Source: Nitrospiraceae bacterium (lineage in GTDB: Bacteria; Nitrospirota; Thermodesulfovibrionia; Thermodesulfovibrionales; UBA1546). From it: DNA of 64,000 bases. The translations under genes and the position numbers were made by a program. Below, piece by piece: positions 27,990-37,167 of this stretch (its first letter is position 1; the number at the start of each line of letters is the position of its first letter). The notes under the pieces were generated by a model that did no database searches, was not told where the DNA came from, and worked only from the letters and a program-made list of their open reading frames with translations. Location: the NCBI GenBank assembly GCA_021373015.1, contig JAJFTJ010000007.1, forward strand, positions 107,135-171,134, read 5' to 3'.

Positions 27990-29940
27990 AAGCAAAGATG
28001 TTGAAGTAAGGCTTGATGCAGTTAAGAGTCTAAGGAGCAATCCTTCAAACGAAATGCTCAGTCTCCTGCTTAAGGCAATGGACGATACCAGCTGGAGAGT
28101 ACGAAAGAGCGCATCAGAAGCGCTCCTTGAAGGATATTCTCTTGAAGAATACATAGACGGCCTAATAAGTCTTCTTCATGTCGAGGATAATGCTGGCGCC
28201 AGAAATACTACAATAGAGTCTCTTATAAAAATCGGCAAAAAATCAATCCCATACCTGATAAAGGCATTTGATACAACAAACCATGATGCAAGAAAATTCA
28301 TAATTGACGTGCTGGGTGAATTCAGGGACAGTGAGTGCCTGCCTGTGATGTTAAAGGCGCTAAAAGATGAGGACGAAAATGTAAGGGCTTCTGCAATAGA
28401 ACATCTGGGCAGGATTGGGGAACCTGCAGTTGTCGATGCTCTTATTGAGATACTCAAGAGCGCTGATTTATGGACTGCATATCCTGCTGCTGATGCGTTA
28501 GGAAGGATTGGAGATAAAAAAGCTATCCCCGTACTATTACACACTCTTTCAATAAAGACCCTGAGAGAACCGGTGCTTAAGGCGCTTGGCAGATTCTCAG
28601 AGCCTGAAACCCTTAAATATATAGTGCCTTTGCTTGAGGATTCATCTAAGACTATTCAAGAAGAGGCATTGAAAGCAATAAAGAACATTTATCACAATGG
28701 GGTAAAAGAAGAGATTATCTCAAGTGCAATAAGAGAATGTTTTGGAGCGCGTGGCATTGACCTGCTTATATCATACGCCAGAAACGACAAACAAGAGGTA
28801 AGGGTTCCTGCTATATTTTTGCTTGGGATAATGAAAGATGAAACAGCGCTTTCTCCATTGCTTGAATTATCTCAGAATGACGAGCTGTTAGACGATGTTA
28901 AAAGGGCTTTTATTTTTATTGGCAGGGTCAACCCCAAAGCAATACTAGGGTTATTTCAAAAGGCGAATCCTTATCAGAAACGTTTTATATGTGAGGTTGC
29001 ATCTGAGATCGCATCGCCTATTTTTTACGATCTCCTTGAGAAACTTTTATCTGATGAAGACGGACATGTAAGAGCAATAGCTATAACCGGCCTGTCAAGA
29101 ATAGGAGATATAAAGGCGGTAAACTCAATAAAGAAACTTCTTTCTGACAGTTATGACGATGTTCAGGAAGCTGCTGTAAATGCGCTTGCTGTGCTTAAAA
29201 AAGGTTTTAAAACAGATGAATTTATAAACGCGATTAGTGACAGAAATCCTGTAATAAGAAAAAATGCCGCACTTGTTCTTGGCAAGATAGGTGCAACGGG
29301 CGCTGTCCAGAATCTGGGGTTTGCATTAAAAGATGATAATGTCAATGTAAGAAAGGCTGTTATAAAGGCTCTCTCAGCAATAAAGACGGATGAATCTGTC
29401 AAATTCCTGATGCTTGGATTAACAGATGAGATTCCTGATATAAGAGCTTCTGCCGCACTTAGTCTGGGAAGTGTTAAAAGCACGAACGTGTCAGATGCAC
29501 TGATTCTATTGCTTGCTGATTCTGATGACATAGTTAGAGTTGCTGCAATTAAGGCTCTCGGCGAATTAAAAGAAAGAAATGCTGTTAAGAGCCTTGTCAA
29601 AATCTTATCAGACAAGAATGGTTTTATTGTGACAACTGCAATTGAGTCATTGAGCAGTATAGGAGATATGGATGCAAGAGAAGCGCTGCTTAAAATGATT
29701 TCTTCTCCTGACAAGGAGATAAGAAGAACTTCGATAAGGGCGCTTAAGGTATTTGAGAGTATTGAGGATATTCTTATTCCATACATCAAAGATGATGATT
29801 GGGCCACAAGAGCAGCTGTTATAGATGTGCTTGGCAGGAAGATGACAAAAAACATCAGAAAAGAATTTGAAAAGCTGCTTGATAATGAAGAAGACACTGT
29901 TGTCAGAAGGGCTTTAGAGGATAAGCTTAATGTTCGATAA
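27964..29940 (+). CDS. HEAT-repeat (PBS lyase-type) scaffold protein
   Basis: The 658-residue protein is built almost entirely of about 20 helical repeats of roughly 31 residues, of the kind VRASAIEHLGRIGEPAVVDAL. It has no signal peptide or membrane segment and no catalytic motif. HEAT solenoids are protein-binding scaffolds. It overlaps cheW by 26 bases and cheR by 11, so it is made together with the chemosensory proteins and likely binds one of them. The partner is not predictable from sequence. Confidence 0.9.
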   Translation: MQDLTKLLESKDVEVRLDAVKSLRSNPSNEMLSLLLKAMDDTSWRVRKSASEALLEGYSLEEYIDGLISLLHVEDNAGARNTTIESLIKIGKKSIPYLIKAFDTTNHDARKFIIDVLGEFRDSECLPVMLKALKDEDENVRASAIEHLGRIGEPAVVDALIEILKSADLWTAYPAADALGRIGDKKAIPVLLHTLSIKTLREPVLKALGRFSEPETLKYIVPLLEDSSKTIQEEALKAIKNIYHNGVKEEIISSAIRECFGARGIDLLISYARNDKQEVRVPAIFLLGIMKDETALSPLLELSQNDELLDDVKRAFIFIGRVNPKAILGLFQKANPYQKRFICEVASEIASPIFYDLLEKLLSDEDGHVRAIAITGLSRIGDIKAVNSIKKLLSDSYDDVQEAAVNALAVLKKGFKTDEFINAISDRNPVIRKNAALVLGKIGATGAVQNLGFALKDDNVNVRKAVIKALSAIKTDESVKFLMLGLTDEIPDIRASAALSLGSVKSTNVSDALILLLADSDDIVRVAAIKALGELKERNAVKSLVKILSDKNGFIVTTAIESLSSIGDMDAREALLKMISSPDKEIRRTSIRALKVFESIEDILIPYIKDDDWATRAAVIDVLGRKMTKNIRKEFEKLLDNEEDTVVRRALEDKLNVR

Positions 29941-30832
29941 AGAAGAGATATTTCAATTATCAGATGATGTTTTCAGACTCCTTAGAGATTTAATTAAGGA
30001 CTACTGCGGCCTATACTATGATGAAACTTCAAAATCACTCTTGGAAAGACGTCTTTCAAGGAGAGTGAGCAGCAATCATCTTAATGATTTCAGAGATTAT
30101 TATAGACTTTTGCTGTATGACAGGCGCAGAGATGAGGAATTCGCATATATAGTAGATATCCTTACTGTTAATGAGACCTATTTTTTCAGAGAAATCAGCC
30201 AGTTAAAGACTCTGACTGATGAAATTCTTCCTGAACTTAAGAATATAAATAAGAACACAAAAAAGATAAGGATATGGTCTGCTGGCTGCTCAACAGGCGA
30301 AGAGCCTTATTCAATAGCAATGATGCTGCTTGAACAAGGTCAATTCTATAGATGGAATATTGAAATAATAGGAAGCGATATAAACCAGAGAGTTCTCCAA
30401 AATGCAAGACGAGGGTTATACAGAAATAATTCTTTCAGAAGCACAGATGAATATTTTATTAAGAAATATTTTACACAGGAAGAGAATATGTTTAAAATAA
30501 AAGATAATGTTAAGCAATTTGTTGATTTTCACTGCCTTAATTTAATAGATTCTCTAAAAGCTAAGTTTATAGGAATTGTTGATGTTATATTGTGCAGAAA
30601 TGTATTGATATATTTTGACCACGAATCAAGAAAAAAAGTTATTAATAATTTTCATGAAAGTCTTAATGAAAATGGATATCTCATACTTGGACATGCGGAA
30701 TCTCTTATGAACATATCTACTGCCTTTACGCTAAAACACTTTAAGAATGATATGGTTTATCAGAAACCTTTAAAAGCAAAAGCGCCATTAGCGAATGGGA
30801 AAAATCCCGATATAGAATTAATAAAGAGATGA
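29930..30832 (+). CDS. cheR: Chemoreceptor glutamate methyltransferase CheR
   Basis: CheR methylates receptor glutamates using SAM, setting adaptation. The N-terminal helical domain is followed by the SAM site IWSAGCSTGEEPYSIAM at about 119-135 and the later DVILCRNVLIYFD motif. The 300-residue length is usual. It lies between the HEAT gene and cheB, overlapping the first by 11 bases. Its substrate is presumably the MCP at 25390. Confidence 0.95.
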   Translation: MFDKEEIFQLSDDVFRLLRDLIKDYCGLYYDETSKSLLERRLSRRVSSNHLNDFRDYYRLLLYDRRRDEEFAYIVDILTVNETYFFREISQLKTLTDEILPELKNINKNTKKIRIWSAGCSTGEEPYSIAMMLLEQGQFYRWNIEIIGSDINQRVLQNARRGLYRNNSFRSTDEYFIKKYFTQEENMFKIKDNVKQFVDFHCLNLIDSLKAKFIGIVDVILCRNVLIYFDHESRKKVINNFHESLNENGYLILGHAESLMNISTAFTLKHFKNDMVYQKPLKAKAPLANGKNPDIELIKR

Positions 30833-30846
30833 AAGGTTAACTAAAA

Positions 30847-31908
30847 ATGAATGATTCAAAAATAAAAGTTCTTGTTGTTGATGACTCAGCTTACAGCAGA
30901 CAAACAATAAGAAAAATACTCGAGAAAGATGATTCAATAGAAGTCGTCAGCGTAGCAGTAAATGGGGTTGATGCAATGGCAAAAACCCTTAAGCTTAAGC
31001 CTGATTTAATCACTCTGGATTTTGAAATGCCTGAGATGGATGGGTTTACTTTTCTGCGCTGGCTTATGAAAGAAAGACCTACTCCTGTTATAATGGTCAG
31101 CTCGTATTCCGATAACAAAACAGTTTTTAAGGCGCTTGAACTTGGAGCGGTAGATTTTATCGTAAAACCTGTCAAGAGCGCATCCGTAGAATTAAACAGG
31201 ATAGAAAAAGATCTGCTCAACAAGGTTCGAGGAGTAACCTCGTTAAGGATGGAAAAACTGAGCAAGAATCTTCAGCTTCTCCAACTGGAATCAGAGGTTA
31301 AATCAGAGGAGACAAGTGATATCGTTGAAACAAATATGAATATTGTTGCAATAGGCTCATCAACTGGAGGTCCCGCTGCTCTTCAGATAGTCCTCACCCG
31401 TCTTCCAAAAGATTTTCCTGCGGCAGTTTTAGTAAGCCAGCATATGCCAAAGGGTTTCACAGGTCCTTTGTCTGAAAGACTTAACCGGCTTTCAGAAGTA
31501 AAAATTAAAGAGGCAGAGGATAATGATCTAATAGAAAGAGGCAGGGTCTTCATATGTCCAGGCGGAATGCACATGACAATAAAAGAAAAAAGTAAGAAAT
31601 ATTATATTAGATTGAAAGATGCAGATGAAGACGACAGATATATACCTTCAGTGGATATTATGATGTCCTCAGTTGCAGAGAATTATGGGAATAAGGCTGC
31701 CGGAGTTATTCTTACAGGGATGGGAAGTGATGGGAAAAGAGGGATACTAGAAATTAAATCAAAAGGCGGCTATACTATAGCAGAATCAGAGGAAACAGCT
31801 GTTGTTTTTGGTATGCCGAATGAGGCTATAAAAACAGGTTTTGTAGATGATATTTTACCAATTCACGAAATATCTGGGAAACTAGCAGATATAGCAAAAA
31901 AAGAATAA
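30847..31908 (+). CDS. cheB: Chemoreceptor methylesterase CheB
   Basis: CheB removes methyl groups from receptors when phosphorylated by CheA. Residues 8-125 are a receiver with the DD pair (VVDDSAYSR) and phosphoacceptor Asp in LDFEMPEMDG. The C-terminal catalytic domain has the serine motif IGSSTGGPAAL, the histidine in VSQHMPKGFT and the aspartate in LTGMGSDGKRG. With CheR it makes a complete adaptation pair. It is 3 bases before the GAF gene. Confidence 0.96.
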   Translation: MNDSKIKVLVVDDSAYSRQTIRKILEKDDSIEVVSVAVNGVDAMAKTLKLKPDLITLDFEMPEMDGFTFLRWLMKERPTPVIMVSSYSDNKTVFKALELGAVDFIVKPVKSASVELNRIEKDLLNKVRGVTSLRMEKLSKNLQLLQLESEVKSEETSDIVETNMNIVAIGSSTGGPAALQIVLTRLPKDFPAAVLVSQHMPKGFTGPLSERLNRLSEVKIKEAEDNDLIERGRVFICPGGMHMTIKEKSKKYYIRLKDADEDDRYIPSVDIMMSSVAENYGNKAAGVILTGMGSDGKRGILEIKSKGGYTIAESEETAVVFGMPNEAIKTGFVDDILPIHEISGKLADIAKKE

Positions 31909-31911
31909 ATT

Positions 31912-32730
31912 ATGGAAGATAAAAATATAGCAAGAAAAGCAGAAGAATTTCTCCAGGCATTTAAAAAAGGAGAAGAATTTACTCAAGAGCTTTTAAAAGA
32001 GAATGAAAGATTGCGTTATAGCATAGCAAGACTCGAAGAGACACTTTCTAGATCAGGCGATGAATCGAGGGCAAAACTCTATGAGGAGCGCATAAAAGCT
32101 GCAGAAGAAGAGTTGAACTCTTTAAGAGAGCGATATAAACGGGTCGAAGAAGAAAATAAGGATTTTGCCGCAAAATATATAGAGGTGGAAGAAGAAAACA
32201 ACAATCTTGCTAATTTGTATGTCGCAAGTTATCAGCTTCATTCCACACTTGATTTCAGCGAAGTGCTTAAGATAGTCATGGAGATCACAATAAATCTGAT
32301 CGGCGCAGAGAAATTCACTGTTTTTCTCATGGAAGAAAAAACAAATGAACTTGTACCTGTTGGGGCAGAAGGATTATCTTTAGCAGATGTTCCAAAGATA
32401 AAAATTGGACAAGGAATAATAGGAAATGTTGCAAAAGAAGGAGAGAGTTACTTTGCAGAAGACATAAAGGGCGGGGGAAAAACATCATTGTCAAATCCTG
32501 TTGTCTGCATACCTTTGAAAATAAAAGAACATGTTATAGGAGTTATAAGCATATACTCTGTTCTTATGCAGAAGCAGTCATTTACAAATGTTGATTATGA
32601 ACTTTTTAATCTGCTTGCAGGACATGCTGCTACTGCGATATTCTCATCAAAATTATATACTCAGTCAGAAAGAAAACTGACAACAATACAGAGTTTTCTA
32701 GACCTTCTGAAAGAGAAACCGAGGAGGTAA
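31912..32730 (+). CDS. Coiled-coil/GAF-domain protein
   Basis: Residues 1-105 are a long charged coiled coil (heptad-like runs of E, R, L). Residues 115-255 form a GAF domain with ISIYS-type core strands and GQGIIGNVAKEGES. GAF domains bind small ligands or act as dimer modules. There is no kinase, cyclase or DNA-binding output, so it may act as a soluble sensor or adaptor for the chemosensory array. It is translated 1 base ahead of the last CheY. Confidence 0.85.
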   Translation: MEDKNIARKAEEFLQAFKKGEEFTQELLKENERLRYSIARLEETLSRSGDESRAKLYEERIKAAEEELNSLRERYKRVEEENKDFAAKYIEVEEENNNLANLYVASYQLHSTLDFSEVLKIVMEITINLIGAEKFTVFLMEEKTNELVPVGAEGLSLADVPKIKIGQGIIGNVAKEGESYFAEDIKGGGKTSLSNPVVCIPLKIKEHVIGVISIYSVLMQKQSFTNVDYELFNLLAGHAATAIFSSKLYTQSERKLTTIQSFLDLLKEKPRR

Positions 32731-32731
32731 G

Positions 32732-33109
32732 ATGCCAAATATTCTTGTCGTAGAAGACTCACCAACAATGAGACAGCTGATCAGTTTTGCTATGAAGAGG
32801 ATCCCAAACTCTAAGGTAATAGAGGCAACTGACGGTGTTGATGGATTGAAGAAACTATCTGCTGAAAAAATAGATCTTATACTTGCTGACATAAATATGC
32901 CTGTGATGGACGGGCTTAAACTTGTTAGCCTTGTAAAAGGAAATCCAAATTATAAAAATATACCTGTGATAATTATAACAACGGAAGGCGCAGAAGAAGA
33001 TAAAAAAAAGGCGCTGGCAATAGGCGCTAATGCATATCTTACAAAACCGATTCAGACTCAGGAATTAATAAAGATGGTTAGTAATTTTGTAACAACATCA
33101 GGTGCATGA
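32732..33109 (+). CDS. CheY-like response regulator
   Basis: A stand-alone receiver of 125 residues with E8-D9, phosphoacceptor Asp 53 (LADINMPVMDG), TT at about 83 and TKPI. It is closely similar to the first CheY of the operon at 21519. GAGGAGG precedes the ATG. It is the last gene of the chemosensory operon, before the antisense tRNA. Confidence 0.94.
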   Translation: MPNILVVEDSPTMRQLISFAMKRIPNSKVIEATDGVDGLKKLSAEKIDLILADINMPVMDGLKLVSLVKGNPNYKNIPVIIITTEGAEEDKKKALAIGANAYLTKPIQTQELIKMVSNFVTTSGA

Positions 33110-33124
33110 TTACCAGGGTTTTAA

Positions 33125-33208
33125 TGCCGGAGGCCGGACTTGAACCGGCACACCCTTGCGGACGAGGGATTTTAAGTCCCTTGCGTCTACCAATTCCGCC
33201 ACTCCGGC
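33125..33208 (-). tRNA. tRNA-Leu, anticodon UAA
   Basis: On the minus strand the acceptor GCCGGAG pairs with CTCCGGC. The anticodon stem AGGGA/TCCCT encloses the loop CTTAAAA, giving UAA (Leu). A long variable arm (class II) precedes the T arm GCCGG-TTCAAGT-CCGGC. The discriminator base is A. The 3' CCA is not encoded, since the next bases read TTA. It lies antisense between two forward genes. Confidence 0.96.
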
Positions 33209-33282
33209 AGGTCTATGATTTTAAATAATTTTTAGAATTTGGTCAAATGATTTAATAAATTTAACTGCGAGGGAACTAGACG

Positions 33283-33954
33283 ATGAAAAAAATAATCATG
33301 GCCAGAAACAGTAATCAGTCGATTGAACGTGAAAAAAGCATACTTAAAAGATCAAACCTGAAGATATTTCATGCAGGATCAGGACGCGAAACCTATGATA
33401 CCCATAAAAAAGAATTAGTTGATTTGATAATAGCTGATCTTGATCTTCCTGATATTAAAGGAGACAAGCTTTGCACTGCAATCCGTGACGACGACAAGCT
33501 TAAATACGTTTCCCTGATACTTGTGTGCGACAACAACAAGGAAGATGTTATCAGATGTATGAATTCTAAAGCTAATTCCTATCTCACAAAGCCTGTAGAA
33601 CCTCTGCAGTTTTTTGAAAAAATAGGACAGCTTTTAAATATTCCTGAACGCAGAGCTCATAGAATTCTGTTAAAAATAGATGTGGAAGGAAAACACAAAG
33701 ATTCGTCTTTTTTGTGTTCTTCAAAAAATCTGAGCACAGCAGGAATACTCTTTGAAACAGATAAGGAACTGAATGCCGGAGATGTGATAACATGTTCTTT
33801 TAAACTCCCCAATAATGAAAGAATAACAGCAGACGGAGAGATTGTGAGGGTTGCAAAAAGCGGCATAAGAAATTTCGACTATGGAGTAAAGTTTATATCA
33901 ATATCTCCGGAGCATACAGGTTTGATAGATTTTTTTGTTAAAACAGCAAAATAA
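33283..33954 (+). CDS. Degenerate receiver plus PilZ (c-di-GMP-binding) protein
   Basis: Residues 1-120 look like a receiver, with Asp 52 (IIADLDLPD) and TKPV kept. The acidic Mg-binding pair near residue 8 is replaced (IMARNSN), and the switch Thr is Cys (ILVCD). Normal phosphorylation is therefore doubtful. Residues 128-220 are a PilZ domain with RRAHR (RxxxR) and NLSTAG (NxSxxG), the c-di-GMP-binding motifs. Such proteins commonly tune motility or surface structures. It stands alone after the tRNA and near the chemosensory operon. Confidence 0.88.
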   Translation: MKKIIMARNSNQSIEREKSILKRSNLKIFHAGSGRETYDTHKKELVDLIIADLDLPDIKGDKLCTAIRDDDKLKYVSLILVCDNNKEDVIRCMNSKANSYLTKPVEPLQFFEKIGQLLNIPERRAHRILLKIDVEGKHKDSSFLCSSKNLSTAGILFETDKELNAGDVITCSFKLPNNERITADGEIVRVAKSGIRNFDYGVKFISISPEHTGLIDFFVKTAK

Positions 33955-34042
33955 AAATAATTTTTTGTTTATGTCTTGTCCTAAGGCAAATATTGACTTA
34001 CATTAAATTACTCGGATAAGATATCTAAATTCAGGGGGCAAA

Positions 34043-34495
34043 ATGATTGTGGCAATCGGCAGTGATCATGCTGGGATAGAATTAAAAAAACATATCATTT
34101 CACTTCTTCAAGAACTCAAGGTTCAATCTGTAGATCTAGGCACTGACACTCCCCAGTCTGTTGATTATCCTGATTATGGAGAAAAGGTTGCAAAAGAAGT
34201 TGTATCAGGCAGAGCAGAGAGAGGAATACTTATATGCGGGACAGGGGTTGGTATGTCCATTGTTGCAAACAAATTTGCCGGCATAAGGGCAGCACTTTGC
34301 AATGATCTATTTACTGCGCGTATGAGCAGACAGCATAACAATGCAAATATACTTGTGATTGGCGGAAGGATTGTAGGCATCGACCTTGCGAAAGAAATAG
34401 TAAGGATATGGATGAATACTGAATTTGAAGGCGGAAGACATGCAAGCCGCCTTGTAAAAATAAAAAATATAGAGGAAAAAAATATAAGAAAATGA
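34043..34495 (+). CDS. rpiB: Ribose-5-phosphate isomerase B
   Basis: RpiB interconverts ribose 5-phosphate and ribulose 5-phosphate. The N-terminus [13 protein letters not shown] is characteristic, with the catalytic Cys in [13 protein letters not shown] near residue 66 and [13 protein letters not shown] later. The 150-residue length is standard. It overlaps glyA by 4 bases in the common rpiB-glyA-nrdR arrangement. Confidence 0.95.
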   Translation: MIVAIGSDHAGIELKKHIISLLQELKVQSVDLGTDTPQSVDYPDYGEKVAKEVVSGRAERGILICGTGVGMSIVANKFAGIRAALCNDLFTARMSRQHNNANILVIGGRIVGIDLAKEIVRIWMNTEFEGGRHASRLVKIKNIEEKNIRK

Positions 34496-35736
34496 ATCTA
34501 GAAAAACTCAAACTCTTTGATACTGATATTTATAAAGCGATCCAGAAAGAAACAGAAAGAGAAAAAGGGAAAATCCTTCTTATTGCATCGGAAAACTATG
34601 CAAGCCCTGCCGTTATGGAGGCTCAGGGATCTATTTTTACCAATAAGTATGCTGAAGGTTATCCTGACAAACGCTATTATGGCGGATGCGAATATGCTGA
34701 TATTGTCGAGAGACTTGCAATAGAGCGCGCAAAAGAACTGTTTGGAGCAGAACACATAAATGTCCAGCCGCATTCAGGCTCGCAGGCAAACATGGCGGTG
34801 TATTTTTCATTTCTAAAACCCGGGGATAAAATCATGGGAATGAATCTGAGTCATGGCGGTCATCTTTCACACGGCGCATCTGTGAATTTTTCAGGCAGCC
34901 TATATAAGAATATACAATACGGGGTTAATAAACAGGGATATATTAACTACGATGAAGTGAGAAATCTTGCATTAAATAATAAACCGAAGATGATTATTGT
35001 TGGTGCAAGCGCATATTCAAGAATAATTGATTTTAAAAAATTTGCTGATATTGCCAAGGAAGCTAATGCTTATCTTCTTGCAGACATTGCACATATTGCA
35101 GGACTTATAGCTGCCGGTGTTCATCCATCTCCTGTGCCTTATGCTGATTTTATTACAACAACAACACACAAGACCCTCAGAGGACCAAGGGGCGGACTGA
35201 TAATGTGTAAAGCAAAATATGCCAAGGCAATTGACAAGTCTATATTCCCAGGAATACAGGGAGGCCCATTGGTTCATGTTATTGCAGCAAAGGCAGTTGC
35301 CTTTAAAGAGGCTCTCAAACAAGAGTTTAAAAATTATCAGAATAATGTAGTTAAGAATGCAAAAAAATTGGCTGAAGAGCTTGTTAAAAGAGGGTTCAGG
35401 ATAATATCCGGCGGAACTGATAATCATCTCATGCTCGTTGATCTCACAAGTAAAAACATAACAGGAAAAGAAGCTGAGACAGCATTAGACATGGCGGGTA
35501 TCACTGTGAATAAAAACTCTATCCCATACGATGAGCGTCCACCTGCAGTAACCAGCGGTATCAGGCTGGGAACACCATGCGTTACTACAAGGGGGATGGC
35601 TGAGACAGAGATGACAGAGATTGCCAGACTGATAGACGAGGTTCTAAAACATAGAGAAGATAAATCAAAGCTCAAAGAATTCAAGCAGGTTGTGGAAAAC
35701 ATCTGTGTAAAATTCCCTCTCTATCAAAACTGTTAG
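34492..35736 (+). CDS. glyA: Serine hydroxymethyltransferase
   Basis: GlyA converts serine and tetrahydrofolate to glycine and methylene-tetrahydrofolate with PLP. It shows the early [30 protein letters not shown] and the PLP lysine in [14 protein letters not shown] (near residue 228). The 414-residue length is normal. It links to the one-carbon genes (gcvH, lpd) elsewhere in the window. Confidence 0.97.
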   Translation: MNLEKLKLFDTDIYKAIQKETEREKGKILLIASENYASPAVMEAQGSIFTNKYAEGYPDKRYYGGCEYADIVERLAIERAKELFGAEHINVQPHSGSQANMAVYFSFLKPGDKIMGMNLSHGGHLSHGASVNFSGSLYKNIQYGVNKQGYINYDEVRNLALNNKPKMIIVGASAYSRIIDFKKFADIAKEANAYLLADIAHIAGLIAAGVHPSPVPYADFITTTTHKTLRGPRGGLIMCKAKYAKAIDKSIFPGIQGGPLVHVIAAKAVAFKEALKQEFKNYQNNVVKNAKKLAEELVKRGFRIISGGTDNHLMLVDLTSKNITGKEAETALDMAGITVNKNSIPYDERPPAVTSGIRLGTPCVTTRGMAETEMTEIARLIDEVLKHREDKSKLKEFKQVVENICVKFPLYQNC

Positions 35737-35773
35737 ATTGAAAAATTTACATCGTGATTCAGAGAAATAATTT

Positions 35774-36238
35774 ATGAAATGTCCCTTCTGCACGCATATC
35801 GAAGATAAGGTTATCGATTCAAGAACAAGCAAAGAAGGCGATGCTATCCGAAGAAGACGCGAATGCCTTAAGTGCGGAAAACGTTTCACCTCTTACGAAC
35901 GAGTCGAAGACATTATCCCTATGGTTGTAAAAAAAGACGGAAGGCGTGAATCATTCGACAGGCCGAAAGTTTTAAAAGGACTTGAAAAGGCAAGTGAGAA
36001 AAGACCTGTAAGCGTAGAGTCTCTGGAGAGCATAGTCGATTCCATAGAGAAAAAACTTATAGGCCTTGGAGTCAAAGAAATTCCAAGCACATGGATAGGC
36101 GAAGAAGTAATGTCTGCGCTTAAAGAGCTTGATAAGGTTGCATACGTAAGATTTGCTTCCGTTTACAGACAATTCAAAGATATTAATGAATTAATGAATG
36201 AAGTAAAAAACTTATTCGAATATAAACACAGCAAGTAG
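35774..36238 (+). CDS. nrdR: Transcriptional repressor NrdR
   Basis: NrdR represses ribonucleotide reductase genes according to ATP/dATP level. The N-terminal zinc ribbon has CPFC at 3-6 and CLKCGKRFTSYE. An ATP-cone domain spans about 47-137 (VVKKDGRRESFDR). The 154-residue length is standard. It is the last gene of the rpiB-glyA-nrdR set, 15 bases before the aldolase gene. Confidence 0.96.
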   Translation: MKCPFCTHIEDKVIDSRTSKEGDAIRRRRECLKCGKRFTSYERVEDIIPMVVKKDGRRESFDRPKVLKGLEKASEKRPVSVESLESIVDSIEKKLIGLGVKEIPSTWIGEEVMSALKELDKVAYVRFASVYRQFKDINELMNEVKNLFEYKHSK

Positions 36239-36253
36239 AAGGAGAGGCAGAAT

Positions 36254-37102
36254 ATGGATTGGGGACTGAAGAATCGTCTTTCAAGAATAATTAAGCAAGA
36301 TGGCAGAACTGTGATGCTTGCTGTTGATCACGGATATTTTCTTGGACCTACAACCGGTCTGGAAGATGCAGAAAGGACAATTAAACCTTTGCTGCCGTAC
36401 GCAGACGCACTGATGCCTACGAGAGGAATTGTAAGAGCCTGCGTCAATCCATCAACAGATACTCCTATAATTCTGCGTGTGTCAGGCGGAAACAGCATTC
36501 TGAATGAAGATCTTTCAAATGAAGGAATAACAGTTTCAATGGAAGATGCAGTGAGGCTTAATGTAGCTGCAGTTGCATTATCTATCTATATTGGTTCTGT
36601 AAATCAGAAAGAAACACTTTTGAATCTTACGAAACTTATTGATGAAGGCCAGCGCTATGGAATTCCTGTTTTAGCAGTCACTGCTGTTGGGAAGGAAATG
36701 GTGCGCGATGCGCGCTATCTTGCATTATCCTGCCGCATAGCAGCTGAACTTGGAGCACATATTGTTAAGACATATTACTGTGAAAATTTTGAAAAGGTTG
36801 TTAAAACCTGTCCTGTTCCATTGGTTATGGCAGGCGGGAAAAAACTCCCTGAGCTTGAAGCGCTCGAGCTAACATATAAGGCAGTAAGCGAAGGCGCTGC
36901 TGGCGTTGATATGGGAAGAAATATATTCCAGTCAGATGCTCCTGTTGCAATGATTCAGGCAGTAAGGGCAATTGTTCACGACAATGTAGCTCCTAAAAAG
37001 GCTTACGAACTTTATGAGAGTCTAAAAAAAAGTCTGAAGACAGATAAGAAACCAGAAAGCAAAGGCGTAACTGCAAGCAAAGAAGAATTAAGCAGGCATT
37101 AG
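36254..37102 (+). CDS. DhnA/LsrF-type class I aldolase family protein
   Basis: A 282-residue TIM-barrel enzyme of the DhnA/FbaB-LsrF family. LAVDHGYFLGP begins the barrel. The Schiff-base lysine is probably in HIVKTYYCENF (about residue 175), and the phosphate site is near VMAGGKK and GAAGVDMGRNIF. Members include archaeal-type fructose-bisphosphate aldolase, LsrF (autoinducer-2 catabolism) and ADH synthase. Sequence alone does not decide; no other lsr genes are present. It lies between nrdR and a zinc dehydrogenase. A housekeeping aldolase role is plausible alongside eno and pgi in the window. Confidence 0.8.
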   Translation: MDWGLKNRLSRIIKQDGRTVMLAVDHGYFLGPTTGLEDAERTIKPLLPYADALMPTRGIVRACVNPSTDTPIILRVSGGNSILNEDLSNEGITVSMEDAVRLNVAAVALSIYIGSVNQKETLLNLTKLIDEGQRYGIPVLAVTAVGKEMVRDARYLALSCRIAAELGAHIVKTYYCENFEKVVKTCPVPLVMAGGKKLPELEALELTYKAVSEGAAGVDMGRNIFQSDAPVAMIQAVRAIVHDNVAPKKAYELYESLKKSLKTDKKPESKGVTASKEELSRH

Positions 37103-37167
37103 TTTTCAAATCCTGCTTCAATGTATCATTAGTCTTTTAATCTGTATATATAGTTAAAGGTGTATTT

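Noticed and set aside
29163-29897. Long antisense frame (244 codons) inside the HEAT-repeat gene
   Set aside because: It is a shadow of the repetitive coding strand, with no ribosome binding site and a composition (Ser/Leu/Ile) typical of reverse frames.
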